Assembly (NCBI GenBank): GCA_965203255.1
Contig: OZ241882.1
Coordinates: forward strand, 1,736,001 to 1,800,000
Reading direction: 5' to 3'
Length of the DNA: 64,000 nucleotides
Source of the DNA: JAPOUP01 sp965203255
GTDB taxonomy: Bacteria; Pseudomonadota; Alphaproteobacteria; Rhodobacterales; Rhodobacteraceae
The translations under genes and the position numbers were made by a program. The notes beneath the pieces are model-generated. The model was given only the letters and a program-made list of their open reading frames with translations, did no database searches and was not told the origin of the DNA. This document shows positions 1-8,947 of this stretch, in pieces (position 1 is the stretch's first letter; each line of letters starts with the position of its first letter).

Positions 1-1506
1 GACGGTTACGCAAGGGTAACCGGAAGACCTGGCATTTGCGAAGGACCTTCAGGTGGCGGCGCAACCTATATACTTCCCGGGTTGGTCGAAGCGAATGACA
101 GTTCCATACCGATCCTTGCCATAACGACCGATGTAGCGACGACTTCACGTGGACGCTTCCCCTTGACCGAACTCGACCAAGTCTCGCTCATGAGACCGCT
201 GACCAAATGGAATGCTTCTCTGGACAACGCCGCCCTGGTACCCGCGATGGTACGGAGGGCGTTCCGGGCGATGACGACCGGCCGTCCCGGCGCTGTTCAT
301 CTGGCCTTCCCCTTCGATACACAGAAAGGGACAGTGGATGAGGCCGAACTCTGGGCCGACGCCAGGCACAAGGTGTATCCCGCTGAGCGCACCGCTCCGG
401 ACCCACAGGTCGTAAAGGATGCAGCAGATGTAATGGGAAACGCCAGATCGGCAGTTGTGGTCTGCGGCGGCGGTGCTGTGTTGGCAGGTGCCGAAGAAGC
501 ACTACGGATGCTTGCCGAAACACTGGACCTCCCAATCGCGACTACGGTTTCCGGTCAAGGCTCGATAGCCGAGACGCATCCACAGGCACTCGGTGTCGTC
601 GGCTCAAATGGGGGTGTGCCTGCAACCCGTGCGGCTCTGGATGCCGCTGATGTTGCTGTGTTCGTAGGTTGCCGTGCTGGATCGGTAACAACGGAACGCT
701 GGCGTTCCCCCGTTCCGGGAACGACGATCATCCATATTGACAACGATCCAATGACGATTGGGGCGAACTATCCGACAGACATCGCAATCTGTTCTGATGC
801 GAGACTGGCGCTGGAAGCACTTGTGGCGGAAGTGACCAAGAGAAAACTGTCGAAGCAGGGCGGCGGAGAACGGGCATCAACCGCATGGTCACAAAAGCTG
901 GCTGATTTCCAGCCGCTTGCCGATAGTGTCGAGCAACCGATCCGACCTGAAGCCGTCGTAGCCGCGTTGAGCGTAGTTCTTGACGATGACGCGGTGATAT
1001 GCGCTGACCCCGGCACGCCGTGCCCCTATTTCAGCGCCCATTACCGCTGGCGCCGATCCGGTCGACATTTCATCACGAATCGCGCGCATGGCGCGCTTGG
1101 CTATTCGCTGGCGGCCGCCATTGGTGCACAGGTCGGGCGACCGGAGGCCCAGGTGCTCAGCGTAATGGGTGACGGGTCGTTCGGCTTCTGCTGCGGGGAA
1201 TTGGAGACATTGGTCCGCTACGGCATTCCTGTGAAGTCGATTGTTTTCTCAAATGCAACTTATGGTTGGATCAAGGCGGGACAGCACGCTGGATTCGGCC
1301 AGCGGTACTACAATGTTGACTTTGGTCGCACCGATCATGCCGCCGTTGCGCGCGCCTTTGACATCAAGGCGTGGACGATCGAGTTACCGACAGACCTTGA
1401 TCGGGTGCTTCGGGAGGCCATCGCCCACGACGGTCCAGCGCTCGTCGATATCATCAGCCAACCCCTGCACGAGGCCGCCGCGCCGGTTTCGGAGTGGGTC
1501 GCATGA
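1..1506 (+). CDS. Thiamine-diphosphate-dependent enzyme (acetolactate-synthase-like), 5' end outside window
   Basis: The reading frame is open from base 1 (it begins DGYARVTGRPG), so the true start lies upstream; about 501 codons are visible. The N-terminal pyrimidine-binding part is incomplete, a central nucleotide-fold domain follows, and the C-terminal PP domain carries the ThDP/Mg motif GDGSFGF followed about 25 residues later by FSNATYGW. This layout is that of the acetolactate synthase, benzoylformate decarboxylase and glyoxylate carboligase superfamily, which cleaves or joins carbon-carbon bonds next to a carbonyl. The substrate cannot be read from the sequence. IS30 copy 1 lies 131 bases downstream, so any former operon partner on that side has been separated. 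The family call is firm; the specific enzyme is unknown. Confidence 0.85.
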   Translation, partial: DGYARVTGRPGICEGPSGGGATYILPGLVEANDSSIPILAITTDVATTSRGRFPLTELDQVSLMRPLTKWNASLDNAALVPAMVRRAFRAMTTGRPGAVHLAFPFDTQKGTVDEAELWADARHKVYPAERTAPDPQVVKDAADVMGNARSAVVVCGGGAVLAGAEEALRMLAETLDLPIATTVSGQGSIAETHPQALGVVGSNGGVPATRAALDAADVAVFVGCRAGSVTTERWRSPVPGTTIIHIDNDPMTIGANYPTDIAICSDARLALEALVAEVTKRKLSKQGGGERASTAWSQKLADFQPLADSVEQPIRPEAVVAALSVVLDDDAVICADPGTPCPYFSAHYRWRRSGRHFITNRAHGALGYSLAAAIGAQVGRPEAQVLSVMGDGSFGFCCGELETLVRYGIPVKSIVFSNATYGWIKAGQHAGFGQRYYNVDFGRTDHAAVARAFDIKAWTIELPTDLDRVLREAIAHDGPALVDIISQPLHEAAAPVSEWVA

Positions 1507-1756
1507 TGCATATGGCAATCCTCGTTGAATGAGCGGGTTCCAGATATCGGGATTTCACGCTCTCCATGACCGAAGATGCCATCCGTATGCGATATGTCCG
1601 CGAAAGACTCATTTGCATATTGCCTTTCAGTCAAGTGCCCCATTCCACCCTGAAGTGCAACACCAGTGGCGGTGGTGGCCGGTTTTCCGGCCGCATGATG
1701 TTGCGTATCGGCCAGGAAGCGGCGACAGTCCCTGTGACGAAACAAGGGAGACTGCC

Positions 1757-2725
1757 ATGCCCGAGGGCTACCGCCACCTGACCCATGAGGAGAGATGCCA
1801 GATCGGCGCGCTGAAGGAAAGCGGGCTTTCGGACGGGGCCATCGCGGCCCGTCTGGGCCGTGACCGTTCGTCGGTCTGGCGGGAGCTCCGCCGGAACGCC
1901 GGCGGCGGCGGGGGGTACAGCCCCGGGGAGGCGCAGGGCAGGGCGGAGGCCCGCCGCAGCGCGGCCTCCAGTGTTCCCCGCAGGATGACGCCCGACCGCT
2001 GGGCGCAGGTGGAGGGGCTTCTGGCGGAGGGCTGGAGCCCGGAGCAGGTCGCGGGACGGCTGCGTCTGGAGGGTGGCTGGACGGTGGGCCGCCAGTGGAC
2101 ATCCGAACACGTCAGGGCCGACCGGAAGGCGGGCGGCGGGCTGTTCCTGCTGCTGCGGCGCCGCGGCAGGAAGCCGAACTGGCGAGGCGGCAGGCACTCG
2201 GGCCGGGGCCACATCCCGGGCCGGGTGGACATCTCCGAGCGGCCGGAGGAGGCGGAGAGGAAGGAGCGTGTGGGCGACTGGGAGGCGGACACGACCATCG
2301 GGAAAGGCCACAGCGGGGCGGTGGTCTCCCTTGTGGACAGGGCCTCGAAATACACGTATTTACAGAGGGTTGACCGGAGAACCTCGGCTGCGGTCTCCGC
2401 CGCGATGGTGGAGATGCCGCCGCCGTCCGCCGTGCCCGTCCACACGATCACGGCGGACAACGGCAAGGAGTTCGCGGGCCACGCCGGCGTCGCGGAGGCG
2501 CTCGGCGCCTCCTTCTACTTCGCGACCCCCTACCACTCCTGGGAGCGTGGCCTGAACGAGCACACCAACGGGCTGGTCCGGCAGTACCTGCCGAAGGGGA
2601 CGGACTTCCGCGCGGTCAGCGACGCGGAGGTGAGGGCGGTGCAGGACCGCCTGAACGCGCGTCCGCGCCGGGCGCTGGGCTACCGGACGCCCGCCGAGGT
2701 GCTGCACAAGGCCCGCCCTCCCTGA
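1757..2725 (+). CDS. IS30-family transposase (intact)
   Basis: Predicted 322-residue DDE transposase. I chose the ATG at 1757, which follows GGGAGACTGCC, because both other copies start at the same point (MPEGYRHLTHEER); the frame stays open upstream only by chance. The N-terminal helix-turn-helix reads SDGAIAARLGRDRSSVWREL. The catalytic core shows GDWEADTTIGKGHSG (first Asp), ITADNGKEFAGH (second Asp) and ERGLNEHTNGL (Glu). It resembles copy 3 more than copy 2 around residue 112 (WTSEHV rather than WIYERV). No frameshift or internal stop is visible, so it is potentially active. Confidence 0.93.
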   Translation: MPEGYRHLTHEERCQIGALKESGLSDGAIAARLGRDRSSVWRELRRNAGGGGGYSPGEAQGRAEARRSAASSVPRRMTPDRWAQVEGLLAEGWSPEQVAGRLRLEGGWTVGRQWTSEHVRADRKAGGGLFLLLRRRGRKPNWRGGRHSGRGHIPGRVDISERPEEAERKERVGDWEADTTIGKGHSGAVVSLVDRASKYTYLQRVDRRTSAAVSAAMVEMPPPSAVPVHTITADNGKEFAGHAGVAEALGASFYFATPYHSWERGLNEHTNGLVRQYLPKGTDFRAVSDAEVRAVQDRLNARPRRALGYRTPAEVLHKARPP

Positions 2726-2780
2726 CGCCGCGCGACCGCCTCCCACCGGCGCGCAGGAAGGGGGTGGACAGGATTTCTCC

Positions 2781-3003
2781 GTCGCGTCCGTCCGGGCTCC
2801 GGTCGGGCTGCGCCCTCCCTGCGCCCGGACGGACGCGACCCAGCCCGGCGGAGGCGTTGCGCCGCCCGGAAAGCCCGGATAACCTGCATACAGAAGGGAC
2901 CACAGCCATCCCGGGGCCGGATCCGCGGCGCCCGGGGGCCGCAGACCACGCCTTCCGGCCATTCCCTACGCTCGGGCTGCGCCCCCGCTGCGGGAATGGC
3001 CGG
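2781..3003. repeat. Two nested-loop inverted repeats in the IS30 3' tail
   Basis: The first is a perfect 17-bp inverted repeat (2781-2797 and 2823-2839) with a 25-nt loop. The second is a perfect 12-bp inverted repeat (CCGGCCATTCCC at 2955-2966, partner at 2992-3003) just inside the right terminal repeat. Both recur in copy 2 (7428-7444 with 7470-7486, and near 7600-7650). Copy 3 has lost the left arm of the first. They probably form RNA hairpins after the transposase stop codon or DNA cruciforms near the right end; their role is unknown. Confidence 0.75.
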
Positions 3004-3260
3004 TGTTGCACTTCGGAGTGGAAGTGGGGAGGGGGGTTAAGCTCATCTTGTGATATAGGCAAAGGTTGACGCAACAGCTATGGCTCCCCTAAAATGCCTT
3101 GGCCTCAATTCACTCGGGATGCGATTTTCGATATCCCAAGCCAGTCCACGAAAAGTGATGCCAGCAATTAAGAATTCGGTTCAAGGTCACAGCGAGAAAT
3201 GCGCACACTGCATAGCGGTATCTCCACCGTCGGCCGACTCAAACTGCTGAGGCCAGGGTC

Positions 3261-4295
3261 ATGAGCCTAACAGCCCTTAGTCTGTTTGCCGGCGCTGGAG
3301 GACTCGACGTCGGAGTGGAACAGGCCGGCTTCAAGACGGCATGCTCCGTCGAAACCGATCCTCACTGTCTTGCAACACTGCAAAGAAACGCCACCAAAGG
3401 AAAGATCGCCTGGCAGGTAGACGTCCGGGCACTTGATCCGCTAGCCGTTGCCGAAGTCACCAATATCGATCACCTGACTCTCCTCCATGGTGGCCCTCCT
3501 TGCCAACCATTTAGCCAGATTGGCGTGAAGCGAGGCTTTTCGGACCCAAGAGGAAACCTCGTATTCGAAATGGTACGTTTCACCAAGGCATTACGCCCGT
3601 CGGCGGTGATGATCGAGCAGGTCCCCAAGTTCCTGGACACACTCCTGGCTACCGGAATGACTGCCATTGACGCGATTTGCGAAGAGTTTGCCTCCATTGG
3701 CTACAACACCAAGTTCGAGGTTTTGGACGCGACGGAATTCGGTGTCCCGCAGAAGCGGCGCAGGGCTCTGATTGTCTGCGTCCCTTTCGGTCAATCATTT
3801 GAATTTCCGAAACCCACCATCAAAAGTCCTGTGACCGTCGGGCATGCCTTTAGCGGCCTACCCTCCGCTGTTCGCAGCAATGAGGAACCACTTGCGCCAA
3901 ACCATGTCGACGTCACACCGGACCGTGACCGCTACAGAATATCGTTTGTTTCGGAAGGACAGTGGCTTTCCCGAATGCCAGACGCCCCGGCTGATGCAGT
4001 ACGGAGCCTGACGCGAAAGGACACCACCAAGTTCAGGCGGCTTCACAGAAATGAGCCGTCATTAACCCTACGCTGTGGCGAAGCTCCCTTCCATCCGATC
4101 GAAGACCGCTACATCACGCCAAGAGAGGCAGCGAGAATACAGGGCTTTCCGGACCGTCACATACTGGTCGGCCCAATCAGACGTAGGACAGGCAATGTCC
4201 GTGACCTGGATCAGCATCGGCAGATCGCGAATGCCGTCCCACCTCCACTGGCAAAGGCAGTTGCCAAGAGCATTAGGACAAACCTGTGCCTGTGA
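3261..4295 (+). CDS. DNA (cytosine-5-)-methyltransferase
   Basis: A 344-residue C5-cytosine methyltransferase. Conserved motifs appear in order: motif I SLFAGAGGLDVG (AdoMet binding), motif IV GGPPCQPFS with the catalytic Cys, motif VI as IEQVPKF (the usual ENV is EQV here), motif VIII FGVPQKRRR, motif IX region PREAARIQGFP and motif X QIANAVPPPLAKAV. The target-recognition region lies between motifs VIII and IX and cannot be decoded by eye. The start ATG at 3261 gives motif I at the usual distance from the N-terminus. It overlaps the GTG start of the downstream NotI-like endonuclease by 10 bases, so the two form a restriction-modification pair. The methyltransferase looks intact while its partner is broken. 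Confidence 0.93.
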   Translation: MSLTALSLFAGAGGLDVGVEQAGFKTACSVETDPHCLATLQRNATKGKIAWQVDVRALDPLAVAEVTNIDHLTLLHGGPPCQPFSQIGVKRGFSDPRGNLVFEMVRFTKALRPSAVMIEQVPKFLDTLLATGMTAIDAICEEFASIGYNTKFEVLDATEFGVPQKRRRALIVCVPFGQSFEFPKPTIKSPVTVGHAFSGLPSAVRSNEEPLAPNHVDVTPDRDRYRISFVSEGQWLSRMPDAPADAVRSLTRKDTTKFRRLHRNEPSLTLRCGEAPFHPIEDRYITPREAARIQGFPDRHILVGPIRRRTGNVRDLDQHRQIANAVPPPLAKAVAKSIRTNLCL

Positions 4296-5229
4296 TTCAT
4301 GAATTGTTCGGACAGAAAGTTACTCACAGCGGTTGCCACAAGGGAGATCTTCCGAAGGCTGCATGCCCGTTCATGGATGGCCGACTTTGCGACGGAGGTG
4401 GAAACCGCGACATGGCGAGGTGGCCCGCCAGAGATCAACCGCTCGCCCCATTCTTCAGCGATGAAATCCTCAAGGCAGGGGCGACTTCATTCCTTGCGGA
4501 GCATGCTCGGTGGCAACGAGTGAAAGAGAATGGGCAATCTGCTCGCGACGGTTGCTTACATTCAAGGGTCGATCGAAAGATCAGGAAGAATTGCGAAACA
4601 GGATTGTCTCTGTCGCCGGGTTCACATCAGGAGATCAAGTAAAGGTCTGGTCAGAAGTCACAATTCGTCACGAACGTTCCCACGTGACCTATCGACTGGA
4701 CTACGTCTTGGCCACAGAGGCCAAACCACCGGTCATTGTCTAGATAATGACGGCGTCAACTTCTGGCGGAAACAGGGAACAGCGAACCGACATCAAGAAC
4801 GCATTCTGCGACTGCGTCCTATATTCACGGGGCCTTCTGCCAAAACGACCGAATTCCCCTGGCGTCAACGTCCGACAGGTGTGGGCGCGCATGGCGTCCC
4901 AGATGATTGTCAAGTCTCAACTTGCGAACGCGTGGGGCGGCCGGGCCATATGGGTCGTTCAGGATGCGCTGATGGACTATATCGGCCACAATACCGGCCT
5001 TCGTCCTGATGATCTCCATTCACCGGACTGGATATCAGGTGAGGTCAATGTGATTGCAAGTGGTATCGGTTCTCCGCGGAATGTCACCATGTATTCTGGG
5101 CCAGTCATTGCGGCGGATGGATCGGCGTGTTGGGCCGAGTTGCTGAACGCTCCCAGCATAGCCCCGTTGAGCACACTCACCAGTAAGATCATGGCCGGGA
5201 GAGAAATGACGGAATTCACGGTAGAGTAA
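4286..5229 (+). pseudogene. NotI-family restriction endonuclease, inactivated by a frameshift and an amber codon
   Basis: It starts with GTG at 4286, overlapping the methyltransferase. The first frame reads VIHELFGQKVTHSGC, then CPFMDGRLCDGGGNR. The frame then shifts near 4475-4483, close to a GGGG run, and continues DFIPCGACS and REWAICSRRLL. Together the cysteines resemble the iron-binding four-Cys motif of the NotI family. The next block is TYRLDYVLATEAKPPVIV, then a TAG at 4741-4743, then IMTASTSGGNREQRTDIKNA, RQVWARMASQ and GGRAIWVVQD. In the family the stop position should be Glu (VIVEIMTAST-like), so a single GAG-to-TAG change would explain it. The reconstructed length of about 314 codons fits a full-length enzyme. 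The family call is from remembered motifs. Whatever the exact family, both lesions mean no active protein is expected. Confidence 0.68.
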
Positions 5230-6287
5230 AGTGGGCATGCAACCGATACACTCGGGATTTGGAAGGTTGCCGCAGTCACATATGCCACCGGTTTCGGCGA
5301 TCCGTATTGGTTTGCCTGATCGCCATTCGGTTGTGCCCCGCCAACAATTGGTCGGGAATTCAGGACAGTCAGCGAGTGGGTTTCTCAGACAGCCCGTCGA
5401 TTTTCAAAGATTTTTGGTTCGGCGGACTCCGGTGCAGCTGTCACTATTATGATTATGGGAACTGCCGATCCGGCCTGACCCGAGGGGCTCTGTCACAAGC
5501 ACCCAAACCAAGTCACTCATCTGATGAATCCTTATATCGCCATGTCGATCGTCCCCCCTCCATCAGGGGCGATTCCATTGCCATCGGAAAGTCCTCGGTC
5601 CAACGTCGCGGCTCCGCGGCACGCCCATCTTCCTGTCTGGTTCGGTTAACTGGCAGACGCCGGCATTGTGACCGTAATGCGCGGTTCAGGCCGATGCGAC
5701 GTTTTGGGGAGCTGGACCAATTTGGAGTGGAGGTGTCGTCGTCTGCGTCGAATCATGCGCGCGACCGACTAAAAATCCTGCCTGTGCCCCCGATACCCTT
5801 ACCGGGCCTTCCACGCTTCCGGAATGGGCTACGTTCCGGTGGCATGGATGCGGCGAGGTGCGCGGTGCTAGCCGCGGATTCCGCACCCTTTCGGATCGCT
5901 TCGGCCGGGCCGAGTCCTGTGCCCGGTCCACCCATATGCATGGTATGGGCATCGGGCCAACAGTTTCCGGTTGAAAGACCAAGGTCAATGCGTGTCAACT
6001 GGCATTGTCGAAATGGGGGGGGGGGGGGGGGGGGGGTAGGTCCGAGATCGGAAGCTGCCTCAATAATGGACCCATGCACTGTACAATTCGCAGCAATCGG
6101 CTCAAAGACTTCTGGGAACGGCGAGCAACCCGATCCACTCAGTGAATTTAGAAATTTTCGGCACACCAAGCCTATCCGCTCAGCATCCCATCAGCATGCT
6201 ATGCGGCGCTTCTCCGCCCCATCAAACTGAAGAATATTCCTTTGCCAACAAAAGCGATGGGATAAGACCACCCCCACAATTGCCTAG
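5230..6287. other. Geneless stretch between the dead endonuclease and IS30 copy 2
   Basis: No convincing gene is present. A 323-codon open frame spans 5259-6230 but has no recognisable family, is rich in Arg/Ser/Pro/Cys as antisense-type frames are, and runs through a 22-base G tract as polyglycine. A short alternative frame near 5395-5460 (KIFGSADSGAAVTIMIMG) faintly recalls the SADSG motif of BCCT transporters; that is too weak to call. The stretch is probably decayed sequence. Confidence 0.5.
6015..6036 (+). repeat. Homopolymer of 22 G residues
   Basis: An uninterrupted G22 run lies in non-coding DNA between the dead endonuclease and IS30 copy 2. A run this long is unstable in replication and hard to sequence, so its exact length is doubtful. 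I see no gene or promoter that it would obviously control. Confidence 0.9.
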
Positions 6288-7677
6288 CCCCATTCCACCC
6301 TGAAGTGCAACACCAGTGGCGGTGGTGACCGGTTTTCCGGCCGCATGATGTTGCGTATCGGCCAGGAAGCGGCGACAGTCCCTGTGACCAAACAGGAGAG
6401 ACTGCCATGCCCGAGGGCTACCGCCACCTGACCCATGAAGAGAGATGCCAGATCGGCGCGCTGAAGGAAAGCGGGCTGTCCGACGGGGCCATCGCGGCCC
6501 GTCTGGGCCGTGACCGTTCGTCGGTCTGGCGGGAGCTGCGCCGTAACGGCGGGGATTCGGGATACAGCCCGGGCGAGGCGCAGGGGAGGGCGGAGGCCCG
6601 CCGCGGCGCGGCGTCCGGGGTCCCCCGCAGGATGACGCCCGACCGCTGGGCGCGCGTGGAGGGGCTTCTGGCGGAGGGCTGGAGCCCGGAGCAGGTCGCG
6701 GGACGGCTGCGTCTGGAGGGCGGCTGGACGGTGGGCCGCCAGTGGATATATGAGCGTGTGAGGGCCGACCGGAAGGCGGGCGGCAGGCTGTTCCTGCTGC
6801 TGCGGCGCCGCGGCAGAAAGCCGAACTGGCGTGGCGGCAGGCACTCGGGCCGTGGCCACATCCCGGGCCGGGTGGACATCTCCGAGAGGCCGGATGAGGT
6901 GGAGAGGAAGGAGCGTGTGGGCGACTGGGAGGCGGACACGATCATCGGGAAAGGCCACAGCGGGGCGGTGGTCTCCCTTGTGGACAGGGCGTCGAAATAC
7001 GCGCTTCTCCAAAGGGTTGACCGGAGAACCTCGGCCGCGGTCTCCGCCGCGATGGTGGATCTCCTCCGGCCTTCCGCCGCGCCCGTCCACACGATCACGG
7101 CGGACAACGGGAAGGAGTTCGCGGGCCACGCCGGCGTCGCGGCGGAGCTCGGGGCCGGGTTCTATTTCGCCACCCCCTACCACTCCTGGGAGCGTGGCCT
7201 GAACGAGCACACCAACGGGCTGGTCCGGCAGTACCTGCCGAAGGGGACGGACCTCCGCGCGGTCACCGACGCGGAGGTGAAACGGGTGCAGGACCGCCTG
7301 AACGCGCGTCCGCGCCGGGCGCTGGGCTACCGGACGCCCGCCGAGGTGCTGCACAAGGCCCGCCCTCCCTGACGCCGCGCGACCGCCTCCCGCCGGCGCG
7401 CAGGAAGGGGGTGGACAGGATTTCGCCGTCGCGTCCGTCCGGGCTCCGGTCGGGCTACGCCCTCCCTGCGCCCGGACGGACGCGACCCGACCCGGCGGAG
7501 GCGTTGCGCCGCCCGGAAAGCCCGGATAGACTCCATACAGACGGGACCACAGCCGTCCCGGGGCCGGATCCGCGGCGCCCGGGCGGCCGGAAACCGCGCC
7601 TTCCGGCCATTCCCTACGCTCGGGCTACGCCCCCGCTGCGGGAATGGCCGGTGTTGCACTTCGGAGTGGAAGTGGGG
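6288..7677 (+). mobile_element. IS30-family insertion sequence, copy 2 (1390 bp)
   Basis: It has the same terminal repeats and gene as copy 1. A perfect 4-bp target duplication CTAG flanks it (6284-6287 and 7678-7681), which fixes both ends. The duplicated target is palindromic. Both 3'-tail inverted repeats are present. The matching flanks suggest a recent, undisturbed insertion at the left edge of the ubiquitin-like island. Confidence 0.93.
6407..7372 (+). CDS. IS30-family transposase (intact)
   Basis: A 321-residue DDE transposase with the start ATG after AGGAGAGACTGCC. The helix-turn-helix reads SDGAIAARLGRDRSSVW. The catalytic residues sit in GDWEADTIIGKGHSG, ITADNGKEFAGH and ERGLNEHTNGL. 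It is one residue shorter than copy 1 in the Gly-rich stretch after the first helix-turn-helix (NGGDSGYSPG instead of NAGGGGGYSPG). That stretch is where copy 3 carries its frameshift, so the region seems prone to length change. Confidence 0.93.
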   Translation: MPEGYRHLTHEERCQIGALKESGLSDGAIAARLGRDRSSVWRELRRNGGDSGYSPGEAQGRAEARRGAASGVPRRMTPDRWARVEGLLAEGWSPEQVAGRLRLEGGWTVGRQWIYERVRADRKAGGRLFLLLRRRGRKPNWRGGRHSGRGHIPGRVDISERPDEVERKERVGDWEADTIIGKGHSGAVVSLVDRASKYALLQRVDRRTSAAVSAAMVDLLRPSAAPVHTITADNGKEFAGHAGVAAELGAGFYFATPYHSWERGLNEHTNGLVRQYLPKGTDLRAVTDAEVKRVQDRLNARPRRALGYRTPAEVLHKARPP

Positions 7678-7937
7678 CTAGATGGTGCCCGCTCAGCTGT
7701 TCACGGCCATGAGCGTCACAACGAGAACATCGTCGCCATGCATGGTGCGTGCCAAATGCGGTAAGCTCGACGAAGCCTTGTTGGTCCACCGGAATCCGCT
7801 TGATGGCAAACTCGTGCTGATCTTAAGGTGCGCGAACTGATGCGAGCAGTGACCGCGATACAGTGACGGCTCCCCTCTATGGCCATCCAACTCACGAAGG
7901 CCCAGCAACGCTGCGCCCAATCGATTGGGCGTACCTC

Positions 7938-8146
7938 GAGTGTATCCCAAGTTGGTTGATTTCCACAATTCGAAGGTGCCATCCCTGCGCTGCGGCGGAA
8001 CAGCGGATGGCCGGCGGGAGATCCGCCCTCCGGGGCAACGGGTATGGAGTGTGGGTTGTTATGGCAGGGGGAAGGCTGGCCGACCTCCTCGGCTGACAGG
8101 CGGATCATGCCGCTGCGGCATAATCAACCAACTTGGGATACACTCC
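7938..8146. mobile_element. Miniature inverted-repeat element (209 bp) with ISKra4-like ends
   Basis: A perfect 24-bp inverted repeat bounds it (7938-7961 and 8122-8145; outer sequence GAGTGTATCCCAAGTTGG). A perfect 9-bp target duplication GCGTACCTC flanks it (7929-7937 and 8147-8155). The inside is non-coding. The terminal sequence matches the right end of the ISKra4 fragment at about 56117-56140 (ATCAACCAACTTGAGATACA). The subterminal ATGCCGC-GCGGCATGATCCG block matches the 56151-56260 element. It is therefore most likely a non-autonomous derivative moved by an ISKra4-family transposase. It lies about 160 bp upstream of the ubiquitin-like operon. Confidence 0.85.
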
Positions 8147-8162
8147 GCGTACCTCCCTCCAC

Positions 8163-8192
8163 TTGACATCCGTTTGACAACTGCCCAATTTA
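8163..8192 (+). promoter_or_regulatory. Possible promoter of the ubiquitin-like operon
   Basis: TTGACA at 8163-8168 is followed 18 bases later by AATTTA, an imperfect -10. A second TTGACA sits at 8174-8179 without a good partner. The position, about 115 bases upstream of the first gene and just outside the miniature element, is reasonable, but the -10 match is poor. Confidence 0.25.
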
Positions 8193-8305
8193 CCTCTCAC
8201 CTGAACAAAACAGCGCCTGTCCGCCAAGGAGGCAGGGCTGGCAGAAAAATGAGTTGGCCTGATCGTGCCCGCCAACCAGGCTGAACACGTCAATTGGAGG
8301 AAAAC

Positions 8306-8539
8306 ATGGCCAAAGACTTCTCATTTAAGGTTAACGGTGTCGATATTCCCTCAGACAACCGCTATTTGACCGCTGAAACAATATTGAAGCTTACGAAGGA
8401 GCGAAGCGCCATTCCCGGAGAACCTTTGGACTATGTTCTAAAGGGTTCCAAAGGTGATTATTCAGGACAGGACAAAGTGGATCTGGCCGAGGATAGTTTG
8501 CTGCTGACAGTACCAGTCACTCCGACGCCAGTCGCATAA
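8306..8539 (+). CDS. Prokaryotic ubiquitin-like (multiubiquitin-type beta-grasp) protein
   Basis: A 77-residue protein. The ATG at 8306 is chosen because GGAGG sits 7 bases upstream. It begins FSFKVNGVDI, continues YLTAETILKLTKE and GEPLDYVLKG, and ends KVDLAEDSLLLTVPVTPTPV-Ala. This is the pattern of a single beta-grasp domain of the bacterial multiubiquitin type: strand-turn-strand, helix, then a VDL...VP terminal strand. There is no C-terminal di-Gly, so if the protein is conjugated the terminus must be processed or used as it is. It is the first gene of a three-gene operon with an E2-like protein (30 bp downstream) and a JAB-E1 fusion. That context, known from bacterial ubiquitin-like conjugation operons, is the main support for the function. 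Confidence 0.7.
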   Translation: MAKDFSFKVNGVDIPSDNRYLTAETILKLTKERSAIPGEPLDYVLKGSKGDYSGQDKVDLAEDSLLLTVPVTPTPVA

Positions 8540-8569
8540 TTCCAAATGAATGAATGACTTCTAGATGCG

Positions 8570-8947
8570 ATGTTCAACAACTTAGAGAAGATAACGGCCG
8601 AACTACGTGGCCTTGGTATTGAAACCTCTTCGTTCAACAGCCCGAAAGGTGACGTTGTAGCCTTCCCATATAGAATTGACATCGGCACTCGTGAAGGGCA
8701 AGAAATTCTCATCGGACTTAGTATGCAAGGCAATGAACTTTATCCTGAATATCCACCTCATTGGATACACATATTTCCGTCCGTGGATGACAGGAGGGGA
8801 GGCGTGGTTGAGTTCTATACCGACGATAATGGCCGGCAATGGAGCGTGCTGAGCCGGCCTCCAGGTGCTTTGTGGGATAAGCTGCCGACAAAGCATATGT
8901 CCCACTTCCTCTCCGATCACATTCGCCGATTTTGGGACGGCATATGA
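8570..8947 (+). CDS. E2/UBC-fold-like protein without cysteine
   Basis: 125 residues. The core NELYPEYPPHWIHIFPS has the YPxxPP element that marks the E2 (ubiquitin-conjugating) fold. It is followed by RQWSVLSRPPGALWD and the C-terminal helix MSHFLSDHIRRFW. Bacterial E2-like proteins encoded beside ubiquitin-like proteins and E1/JAB proteins share this arrangement. I see no cysteine anywhere in the translation, so it cannot form the thioester of a classical E2; it may be a degenerate or E2-variant-like scaffold, or use another residue. Its stop codon overlaps the next start (ATGA), which indicates translational coupling to the JAB-E1 gene. Confidence 0.65.
   Translation: MFNNLEKITAELRGLGIETSSFNSPKGDVVAFPYRIDIGTREGQEILIGLSMQGNELYPEYPPHWIHIFPSVDDRRGGVVEFYTDDNGRQWSVLSRPPGALWDKLPTKHMSHFLSDHIRRFWDGI

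Larger units (their letters stand above)
1638..3029 (+). mobile_element. IS30-family insertion sequence, copy 1 (1392 bp)
   Basis: The terminal inverted repeats are CCCCATTCCACCCTGAAGTG on the left and the complement of CACTTCGGAGTGGAAGTGGGG on the right, about 27-28 bp with one indel. It holds one transposase gene and a roughly 300-bp 3' tail with two strong inverted repeats (2781-2797 with 2823-2839; 2955-2966 with 2992-3003). The 4-bp flanks are AGTG and AGGG, which do not match. Copies 2 and 3 do have matching 4-bp flanks, so this copy may have suffered a flank mutation or a recombination between copies. Confidence 0.9.

Noticed and set aside
5395..5460. Possible BCCT transporter remnant (SADSG-like motif)
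   Set aside because: Only one short motif resemblance and no other transporter segments; not enough to call.
5259..6230. 323-codon open frame
   Set aside because: No recognisable family, Arg/Ser/Cys-rich composition and polyglycine from a G22 run; likely chance in GC-rich decayed DNA.
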